From Selenomonadaceae bacterium (GTDB taxonomy: Bacteria; Bacillota; Negativicutes; Selenomonadales; Selenomonadaceae), in NCBI GenBank assembly GCA_029338835.1, contig JAQYBD010000042.1, positions 1-36,967 of the forward strand: 36,967 nt of DNA, read 5' to 3'. The notes beneath the pieces were generated by a model, which did not search any database, had not been told where the DNA came from, and saw only the letters and a list, made by a program, of their open reading frames with translations. The position numbers and the translations under genes were made by a program. Below, piece after piece: positions 31,658 through 36,967 of this stretch. Positions within the stretch are counted from its first letter, which is position 1. Each line of letters begins with the position of its first letter.

Positions 31658-32350
31658 ATGATCAAAGTGAAACTTTTGGATTATACACCGGAACCAGAAC
31701 GCGTCGTGGCCATGGCAGCGCGCCTTTGTTATTCGGCCAGCGGTGCTGAAGAACTTGCCGAACGCCTGGATGATGATAAAGTGCGCGCGATGGTACGCAA
31801 GATGGTGCGTATCGGACATGGATCTACACTGGAACACGCTTCATTCACTTTTGGCATAGAGGGCGTTTCACGTGTACTCACGCACCAGCTCGTACGCCAT
31901 CGCATTGCCAGCTATGACCAGCAGTCGCAGCGCTATGTGGCTGCGCATGGCTTCCAGTACATCACTCCCCCGAGCATTGCGGAAAAACCTGAGGCCAAGG
32001 CCCGGTACGATGCTTTGATGGAAGAGATCCGTGACGCTTATGATGCCTTGACGGAGATGGGAATCCCGAAAGAGGATGCCCGCTACGTACTCGCGAATGC
32101 GACGGAAACCAAGATCCTCGTGACCATGAATGCGCGCAGTCTGCTGCATTTCTTTAACCTGCGCTGCTGCAACCGCGCACAGTGGGAAATCCGCGAGATG
32201 GCTTACAAGATGCTGGCAGAGGTAAAGAAGGTGGCGCCGACCCTTTTCTTCAATGCCGGAGCCAGCTGTGTCAACACGGGTCGCTGCCCGGAAGGTGAGA
32301 TGACCTGCGGGAAGCTCCAGGAGATGCTCAAACTGCGGGAAAAGGACTGA
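31658..32350 (+). CDS. thyX: Flavin-dependent thymidylate synthase
   Basis: ThyX makes dTMP from dUMP with methylene-tetrahydrofolate and a flavin. The 230-residue protein has the ThyX signature [14 protein letters not shown] at 80-93; the usual asparagine of this motif (RHRxxSxNxxSxR) is Asp87 here. [12 protein letters not shown] and [12 protein letters not shown] are also present. AAAGGA lies eight bases before ATG at 31658. It stands between mrnC and rlmB, where Bacillus has no gene, and is followed by rlmB after two bases. Confidence 0.95.
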   Translation: MIKVKLLDYTPEPERVVAMAARLCYSASGAEELAERLDDDKVRAMVRKMVRIGHGSTLEHASFTFGIEGVSRVLTHQLVRHRIASYDQQSQRYVAAHGFQYITPPSIAEKPEAKARYDALMEEIRDAYDALTEMGIPKEDARYVLANATETKILVTMNARSLLHFFNLRCCNRAQWEIREMAYKMLAEVKKVAPTLFFNAGASCVNTGRCPEGEMTCGKLQEMLKLREKD

Positions 32351-32352
32351 CT

Positions 32353-33294
32353 ATGGAACGGAAAGATAAAGAGAACATGAAGAAGAGAATGGCCAGGGAC
32401 AAGCAAGTGACAGACCGGAAGCCGCGGGAATGCCAGTTGCCGGCAAAACGCTATCGGAAGGGCCGCAGCGTGTATCCGGAAGACACGGCGCGTTTTGCGG
32501 CGCGCTCCGGACGCCAGGGACGACATGATGAAAATGAACGTGAGCTGCCTGCTGATGTGCTGGTTGGCCGCAATGCCGTGCTGGAAGCCTTGAGAGCAGG
32601 TCGCGGCATCAACAGAATCCTTGTAGCCAATGGCGACCGGGAAGGATCCATTGCAGAAATCCTGTCTCTGGCCAAAGAACGTGGCCTGGTGATACAGAAT
32701 GTGGAGCGTGCCAAGATTGAAGCTCTATCCGGCGGTCAGCGCCATCAGGGCGTCCTGGCCTATGTGGCTCCCGTTCCCTATGCCGAACTTGAGGATATCC
32801 TGAAAGCCGCGGCAGAGAAGGATGAGGCCCCTTTTCTTGTGCTGCTCGATGAACTGGAAGATCCTCATAACTTAGGGGCGCTGCTGCGTACCGCGGATGC
32901 AACGGGGGTGCATGGCATCCTGATCCCCAAGCGCCGCAGTGTTTCCTTGAATGCTACTGTAGCCAAGACCTCGGCCGGTGCCGTGGAATACGTGCCTGTA
33001 GCGCGCATCGGCAATATTGCTCAGACCCTCAAGGCACTAAAGGAAAAGGGCTTCTGGGTCGCTGGGGCCGATATGGATGGCGAGAAAGCTTATTATGAAG
33101 CCGACCTGACGGGGCCTCTGGTCCTGGTGGTCGGCAGTGAAGGCCGGGGCATGAGCCGCTTGACCAAAGAGGCCTGCGATTTTATCGTAAGCATGCCGAT
33201 GGTCGGTCACATCAATTCCCTCAATGCCTCAGTTGCTGGCTCTATCCTCATGTATGAATCCATGCGCCAGCGCCTGGCAAAACGGAACTGCTGA
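32353..33294 (+). CDS. rlmB: 23S rRNA 2'-O-methyltransferase, RlmB/TrmH type
   Basis: A 313-residue SPOUT methyltransferase that methylates a guanosine ribose in 23S rRNA or a similar site. The C-terminal domain has the knot motifs DPHNLGALLRTADATG, VVGSEGRGMSRL and SLNASVAGSILMYE, intact. The N-terminal substrate domain starts near residue 66 (ADVLVGRNAVLEAL). About 65 extra residues before it are strongly basic and disordered-looking (MKKRMARDK, KRYRKGRS), longer than the roughly 250-residue Bacillus protein. The start at 32353 has AAAGGA six bases before; a second ATG at 32377 is possible. Confidence 0.93.
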   Translation: MERKDKENMKKRMARDKQVTDRKPRECQLPAKRYRKGRSVYPEDTARFAARSGRQGRHDENERELPADVLVGRNAVLEALRAGRGINRILVANGDREGSIAEILSLAKERGLVIQNVERAKIEALSGGQRHQGVLAYVAPVPYAELEDILKAAAEKDEAPFLVLLDELEDPHNLGALLRTADATGVHGILIPKRRSVSLNATVAKTSAGAVEYVPVARIGNIAQTLKALKEKGFWVAGADMDGEKAYYEADLTGPLVLVVGSEGRGMSRLTKEACDFIVSMPMVGHINSLNASVAGSILMYESMRQRLAKRNC

Positions 33295-33304
33295 GCTGCC
33301 CGCC

Positions 33305-33334
33305 TTGACGCCTGGCGGAGAAAAGGGGTATAAT
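33305..33334 (+). promoter_or_regulatory. Predicted sigH promoter
   Basis: TTGACG (33305-33310) and TATAAT (33329-33334) are 18 bases apart, in the gap between rlmB and sigH. CCGCC and GGCGG flank the -35, a small inverted repeat of unknown meaning. Confidence 0.6.
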
Positions 33335-33394
33335 CTCACTATTGAGAGAAAATGCATAAATATAAAAAAGCGTGTTTGTAAAGGAGAAGGTGCG

Positions 33395-34135
33395 ATGGGA
33401 GCAGAAGCAGACACGGATGACATGGAGGAAATGTACCGTGGATATGAACATCTGACGGATGAAGAAATCCTTCTGGACATCAAAGAAAACAACAATAAGG
33501 TCGCACTGGATTATCTGATCAACAAGTACCGGAATTTTGTCCGGGCGAAGGCACGTTCGTATTTCCTCATCGGCGCGGACCGGGAAGATATCATTCAGGA
33601 AGGGATGATTGGTTTTTACAAGGCCATTCGTGACTTCCGCAATGACAAGCTGTCTTCCTTCCGGGCTTTTGCGGAGCTTTGCGTGACTCGTCAGATCATC
33701 ACGGCCATCAAGACCGCGACCCGGCAGAAACACATTCCTTTGAATTCTTATGTTTCCCTGAACAAACCGATTTATGATGAAGATTCGGATCGTACGCTGC
33801 TCGATGTCATATCAGGGGCTAAGGTGTCGGATCCAGAAGAACTCGTCATCAGTCAGGAAGAATTCGCGGACATCGAAGCCAAGATGGAAGAGATCCTTTC
33901 TGATCTGGAATGGAAAGTGCTGATGAGCTACCTGGATGGCAAATCGTATCAGGAAATCGCCGCCGATCTTGGCCGTCATGTCAAATCCATCGATAATGCC
34001 TTGCAGCGTGTGAAGCGCAAGCTGGAGAAATATATGGAAAATCGCAGTGATGATATTGACATCAATACGATTTACAAGGGGCTATCCTCTATCAACCGTC
34101 GCTTGCGTGCCACGGAGGATGACGATTGTCTGTGA
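33395..34135 (+). CDS. sigH: RNA polymerase sigma factor, SigH type
   Basis: A 246-residue sigma-70 family protein close to Bacillus SigH. Region 2 has YLINKYRNFVRAKARSYFLI, GADREDIIQEGMIGFYKAIRDF and SFRAFAELCVTRQI. The HIPLNSYVSLNKPIYDE linker follows, and region 4 has LDGKSYQEIAADLGRHVKSIDNALQRVKRKL. In Bacillus SigH drives early sporulation and competence genes. In this organism the presence of comEA-comEC suggests a link to competence, which is only inference. AAGGAGAAGG precedes ATG at 33395. The open frame extends back into rlmB, but earlier starts lack ribosome sites. Bacillus has yacP before and secE after sigH; both are absent here. Confidence 0.93.
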   Translation: MGAEADTDDMEEMYRGYEHLTDEEILLDIKENNNKVALDYLINKYRNFVRAKARSYFLIGADREDIIQEGMIGFYKAIRDFRNDKLSSFRAFAELCVTRQIITAIKTATRQKHIPLNSYVSLNKPIYDEDSDRTLLDVISGAKVSDPEELVISQEEFADIEAKMEEILSDLEWKVLMSYLDGKSYQEIAADLGRHVKSIDNALQRVKRKLEKYMENRSDDIDINTIYKGLSSINRRLRATEDDDCL

Positions 34136-34142
34136 TTATGGG

Positions 34143-34172
34143 TTGACAATCCATTGCTGTTGGGGTTATCAT
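34143..34172 (+). promoter_or_regulatory. Predicted promoter of the second cobalamin riboswitch
   Basis: TTGACA (34143-34148) and TATCAT (34167-34172) are 18 bases apart, just past sigH. Right after it, ATAACA and TGTTAT (34171-34190) form a six-base inverted repeat, a possible regulator site at the transcription start. Confidence 0.55.
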
Positions 34173-34204
34173 AACATATGAAATTGTTATATTAAAATTG
34201 CATA

Positions 34205-34400
34205 TGAGGGAACAGGTGCCGCCTGCGGGCGGCTGAAAAGAGAAGCCGGTGAAAGGCCGGCGCGGTCCCGCCACTGTATGGGGAGCAACTCTGCAAGAAT
34301 GTCACTGGGGAAACCTGGGAAGGCGCAGAGAAGCGATGAACCAAGCCAGGAGAACTGCCTGTCCGAAAATCACCGTTATACCTGCGAGCGATGGGAAGGC
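34205..34400 (+). ncRNA. Cobalamin riboswitch 2
   Basis: The B12 box GCCACTG after GGTCCC (near 34265-34276), GTCACTGGGG, GGGAAGGCG and AGCCAGGAGAACTGCC mark a cobalamin aptamer closely like riboswitch 1. ACAGG near 34212 pairs with CCTGT near 34359. A hairpin with CTGCG in its loop (34382-34386) is complementary to CGCAG at 34324-34328. It should lower cbiK when cobalamin is plentiful. Confidence 0.94.
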
Positions 34401-34438
34401 GATTTTATATCGATGGCAATGATACAGGACATGGATAT

Positions 34439-34475
34439 AAGAGGTCTTTTTGCAGAAGCAAAAGGGCCTCTTTTT
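34439..34475 (+). terminator. Expression-platform terminator ahead of cbiK
   Basis: A 15-base-pair stem with two G-U pairs (AAGAGGTCTTTTTGC with GCAAAAGGGCCTCTT) closes a four-base loop, followed by a run of Ts. It stands 40 bases after the aptamer and 36 before the start codon. Confidence 0.88.
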
Positions 34476-34510
34476 ATATGATTTCCAAGGGTTGAAAGGG
34501 AGGATTTCCA

Positions 34511-35512
34511 ATGAAGAGATGGGAAAAATTACTGGCAGCTGGTCTTTTCTGCACGGCGGTGGCAGGCTTTTATGCTCCGGCTACGGAAGCTGCGTATCAG
34601 CTGAATCCGGAAGTCAAGAATGCAACGATGGCGTTGAAAACGGCATCGGAAATCGGTGTCTTGACGAATGAGAATAAAGATTTGGCTAACTTGCCGGATA
34701 AGGATGCCATTGTGGTCATGACATTTGGCACGACCTTCAAAGACACGCGTACCAAGACGATAGATGCTACCGTCGATGCCATCAAGGCAGCTCATCCTGG
34801 CGTCAAGGTCGTGACGGCTTACACGTCCCATATCATCATTGACCGCGTTGCCAAGAATGAAGGCATAAAATTCCCGACGCCGGAAGAAGCCTTGGAGCAG
34901 CTCAAAGCGGCAGGTTACAGCCGCGTAGCTCTCGTTTCTCTCGATGTCATCCCGGGCATGGAATACAATTACGATATGGGCGTCTATCAGAACTACAAGA
35001 ACGATTTCAAGAAGATGACACTTGGCACTTCGCTCATGTATTGGCAGGGGCAGGCTGAGCAGGCGGATGATGTGACGGAAACCATCAAAGCCATGGCTAC
35101 GCAGTTCCCGAAGCAGGGCAAGCATGATGCTATCCTCATCATGGCACATGGCACACCACAGGTCTCGAATGCATATTATTCCGTCATCCAGGCAAAGATT
35201 GATGAACTCGGCTATAAGAACGTATACGTCTATACGGTAGAAGGCTGGCCTTCCCTTGAAACCGTCATGCCAAAACTCAAGGCTAACGGCATCAAGAATG
35301 TAACGTTGATGCCGATGATGATGGTTGCCGGCGATCATGCGAACAATGATATGGCCGGTTCCGAACCAGATTCCCATAAATCCATCCTTGAAAAGGCCGG
35401 CTACAAAGTCACGCCGTACATCCATGGTATTGGCGAGAACAAGGCGATACAGGCAATCTATGTCGAGCGCGCCAACGATGCATGGCAGGCTCTCGAAGCG
35501 ACAAGCAAATAA
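34511..35512 (+). CDS. cbiK: Sirohydrochlorin cobaltochelatase CbiK, exported form
   Basis: CbiK inserts cobalt into sirohydrochlorin in the anaerobic cobalamin pathway. The 333-residue protein has the chelatase fold, with metal ligands His213 (IMAHGT), Glu244 (YTVEGWPSLE) and His276 (VAGDHANND), spaced as in the Salmonella enzyme. The first 28 residues are a signal peptide (MKRWEKLL, hydrophobic AAGLFCTAVAGF, cleavage near TEA-AY), so the mature enzyme should be outside the cytoplasm, as described for the periplasmic CbiK of Desulfovibrio. GGAGG precedes the ATG. Control is by the cobalamin riboswitch just upstream. No other cob genes or cobalt transport genes are in the window. Confidence 0.94.
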   Translation: MKRWEKLLAAGLFCTAVAGFYAPATEAAYQLNPEVKNATMALKTASEIGVLTNENKDLANLPDKDAIVVMTFGTTFKDTRTKTIDATVDAIKAAHPGVKVVTAYTSHIIIDRVAKNEGIKFPTPEEALEQLKAAGYSRVALVSLDVIPGMEYNYDMGVYQNYKNDFKKMTLGTSLMYWQGQAEQADDVTETIKAMATQFPKQGKHDAILIMAHGTPQVSNAYYSVIQAKIDELGYKNVYVYTVEGWPSLETVMPKLKANGIKNVTLMPMMMVAGDHANNDMAGSEPDSHKSILEKAGYKVTPYIHGIGENKAIQAIYVERANDAWQALEATSK

Positions 35513-35570
35513 AAGATACTGACCGTATGAAATCGTATTGATGTTTCCATAGGGATCATCGTCATGCCAT

Positions 35571-35630
35571 GACCTGCAGAATGATATCATTCGCATTTGA
35601 ATGTTATCATTTTTGCAGGTCTTTTCTTTT
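35571..35630 (+). terminator. Terminator after cbiK
   Basis: A long hairpin: GACCTGCA with TGCAGGTC outside, AATGATA with TATCATT and CATTC with GAATG inside, then CTTTTCTTTT. It ends the cbiK transcript. Confidence 0.88.
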
Positions 35631-35653
35631 GTGCAAGGCGAAAAAGTAGTCAG

Positions 35654-35695
35654 AATTCGACAAAAAAGCAGGAGGAATGACTTTTTTGTCGAATT
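35654..35695. repeat. 15-base perfect inverted repeat with ribosome-site-like loop
   Basis: AATTCGACAAAAAAG (35654-35668) pairs perfectly with 35681-35695. The 12-base loop contains AGGAGGAATG. A short open frame of 61 codons begins in the loop at 35677, but its ribosome site is one base from the ATG, so it is probably not translated. The structure may end transcription or hide a ribosome site. Confidence 0.5.
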
Positions 35696-35800
35696 TAAGA
35701 AATGTAAAATTCATGATGAAGGTCGATGGAAAATCGTTAAGGTTTTCTATTCAGACTTTGGTTATTCAAATATTTTTATATAATGAAGGGAAGGATAGTT

Positions 35801-36244
35801 ATGGCCGAGATGACGAAAAAAGCCCAGATTTTCCAGGATTTCTTGAAGAAAAAAAATATTGAAGCGTTTGAAGTAGAAACTCTTCCCGATGACCCGGAAA
35901 AAACGACAGCATTCCGTTCTCATGTCGAAGTGGATGGGCAGCGCCTGCCGATGCTTGTCCTTTTGGATCGCAGTGTATTCTCGATGATTCGCGTACAGAT
36001 CTCGCCGCGTTGCCGTACGGCAGAGAATGAAAAAGCTGTGCTGGAACTGGCCAATGAGCAGAACTTCAAATATAAACCCTTCAAGCTGTATTTCGATAAA
36101 GAAGGTTCTCTGATCCTTGATATCTGCCTGCTGACGCCGGATGAAGATTACCAGGAACTTGGCAACATGCTTTATGCCATGTTTGATGTGATGATTGGCT
36201 ATCTCAACGAGAATTATCGTACCTTGATGAAAGCTATCTGGTAA
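35801..36244 (+). CDS. Small protein, YbjN-like
   Basis: A 147-residue protein of uncertain function. It starts with a helical segment (AEMTKKAQIFQDFLKKKN), then alternates strands and helices: FRSHVEVDGQRLPMLVLLD, VRVQIS-like block, LELANEQNFKYKPFKLYFDKEGSLILDICL and a C-terminal helix LYAMFDVMIGYLNENYRTLMKAIW. The order resembles YbjN and type III chaperone-like folds, which act as protein-binding regulators; this is a fold-level guess. AAGGATAG precedes the ATG at 35801. It is a single gene between the cbiK terminator and the ribosomal RNA operon. Confidence 0.75.
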   Translation: MAEMTKKAQIFQDFLKKKNIEAFEVETLPDDPEKTTAFRSHVEVDGQRLPMLVLLDRSVFSMIRVQISPRCRTAENEKAVLELANEQNFKYKPFKLYFDKEGSLILDICLLTPDEDYQELGNMLYAMFDVMIGYLNENYRTLMKAIW

Positions 36245-36327
36245 GATGCAAAAGCCACGGAAGCTGCCGTTGCAGGGGAATTTGTCTGCAATGACAGTTT
36301 TCGCAAAATGAATCTGGCTACAAAGCA

Positions 36328-36359
36328 CCCGGTGCATGAGCAATGTGCCGGGATTTTTC
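36328..36359 (+). terminator. Terminator after the YbjN-like gene
   Basis: CCCGGTGCAT pairs with ATGTGCCGGG over ten bases with two G-U pairs, followed by five Ts. It insulates the ribosomal RNA promoters. Confidence 0.85.
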
Positions 36360-36384
36360 TATCTTGAAAAAATAAAAAAAGGTG

Positions 36385-36413
36385 TTGACAAGTCACTACG
36401 TATCCTGTATCAT
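36385..36413 (+). promoter_or_regulatory. Ribosomal RNA promoter P1
   Basis: TTGACA (36385-36390) and TATCAT (36408-36413) are 17 bases apart, preceded by an A-rich stretch that could act as an UP element. Confidence 0.7.
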
Positions 36414-36510
36414 AGTACAAGTCGCTGAGAGATACGGCGGAAGCAAATTCCTGGAAGCCTTGACTGGCAAAGGTCTTGCGGAACCCGCAAGGGCAGCAGA
36501 AAAAAAGTTC

Positions 36511-36539
36511 TTGACAGCCCTGAAGGAATGCGATAAGAT
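36511..36539 (+). promoter_or_regulatory. Ribosomal RNA promoter P2
   Basis: TTGACA (36511-36516) and TAAGAT (36534-36539) are 17 bases apart, about 126 bases after P1. It is a second promoter of the same operon. Confidence 0.75.
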
Positions 36540-36748
36540 AATAAAGTCGCTTGAAGCGAGAGCTTCGAAAGACGACAAGTTGTTCTTTGAAAACTAAACA
36601 ATGCAACATGAATCATTTGTGATTCAAGCCAGATGTTAAAAAACATCGATTGATTATGAACATAAGCAATCGGCAATTTCTTTACTAAGCTTCATTTTTG
36701 AAGGTTAGACCAAAAAGATAATTAGAGCCAATCAAGGTTCTTCATAAT
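36540..36748 (+). promoter_or_regulatory. Ribosomal RNA leader with boxA-like element
   Basis: The leader holds TGTTCTTTGAAAA (36581-36593), a boxA-like antitermination site. It also has the hairpin TGAATCA/TGATTCA (36609-36626) and an arm CGATTG/CAATCG near 36648-36674. Such sequences form the processing stem for RNase III. No protein gene is seen between 36245 and 36748. Confidence 0.6.
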
Positions 36749-36967
36749 TTTATGGAGAGTTTGATCCTGGCTCAGGACGAACGCTGGCGGCGTGCTTAAC
36801 ACATGCAAGTCGTACGAGGGGATTTAAAAGCTTGCTTTTGAAGAACCGAGTGGCAAACGGGTGAGTAACGCGTAGACAACCTGCCGTAAAGATGGGGACA
36901 ACAGTCCGAAAGGACTGCTAATACCGAATGTTGTAGAGTTTCCGCATGGGAATCCTACTAAAGATGG
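36749..36967 (+). rRNA. rrs: 16S ribosomal RNA, 5' part
   Basis: The universal AGAGTTTGATCCTGGCTCAG begins at 36756, which is position 8 in E. coli numbering, so the mature 5' end is near 36749. It continues through the first two variable regions and runs off the window. The sequence ATACCGAATGTTGTAG and the short V1 loop point to Negativicutes (Selenomonadaceae). Confidence 0.97.

Noticed and set aside
33224-33394. An N-terminal extension of SigH into rlmB
   Set aside because: It overlaps rlmB and the predicted sigH promoter; AAGGAGAAGG marks the start at 33395.
35677-35862. A 61-codon frame overlapping the YbjN-like gene
   Set aside because: The AGGAGG is one base from its ATG, it overlaps a better-supported start by about 60 bases, and the product has no features; kept only as part of a finding.
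36382-36597. A 71-codon frame in the ribosomal RNA leader
   Set aside because: It spans both predicted promoters and the boxA-like site and has no ribosome site, although its translation is charged and helical-looking.

Overview
The window looks like chromosomal DNA of a Negativicutes bacterium, most likely Selenomonadaceae. The partial 16S rRNA at the right end, two T-box leaders, two cobalamin riboswitches, a CarD/PIN-TRAM/ispDF/cysES/mrnC/rlmB/sigH order that parallels the Bacillus yacL-sigH region, and a cobaltochelatase with an export signal all fit a didermic Firmicute. The species is not assigned. Genes are closely packed on both strands. I see no tRNA, CRISPR array, insertion sequence or prophage.

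Left part (1-5.4 kb): a terminator, a DeoR-type regulator and serC on the minus strand, then a divergent serA on the plus strand behind a serine-type T-box. SerA and SerC catalyse the first two committed steps of serine synthesis. Two small genes follow: an unknown 117-residue protein and a protein that keeps only the FAD-binding N-terminus of a thioredoxin reductase.

5.6-12.5 kb: comEA and comEC (DNA uptake), a UvrD-like helicase with a DEDDh exonuclease inserted between its helicase motifs, and holA (DNA polymerase III delta). 12.5-16.4 kb: a minus-strand thiT and Fsr-like efflux pair, a plus-strand flavodoxin, and a minus-strand orphan GltD-like flavoprotein.

16.5-22.8 kb: a cobalamin riboswitch with a terminator ahead of a GntP-type permease, an EamA transporter with a palindromic promoter, a short promoter-to-hairpin unit with a possible 25-residue membrane peptide, then an ftsZ outside any cell-division cluster, tcdA and gpsA.

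22.8-25.5 kb: a probable metal-response operon. It has a four-helix membrane protein with a Met/His-rich tail, an OmpR-type response regulator and a histidine kinase whose extracytoplasmic loop is also rich in His and Met. Direct repeats with helical spacing lie at its promoter.

25.5-34.1 kb: carD with tandem promoters, a PIN-TRAM membrane protein, ispD-ispF (MEP isoprenoid pathway), a cysteine-type T-box controlling cysE-cysS, then mrnC, thyX, rlmB and sigH. 34.1-36.97 kb: a second cobalamin riboswitch controlling an exported CbiK, a YbjN-like small protein, and the tandem-promoter leader and 5' end of a ribosomal RNA operon.

The best candidates for under-described biology are the Met/His-rich operon, the helicase-exonuclease fusion, the B12-controlled permease, the exported CbiK and the short peptide unit at 19.6 kb.
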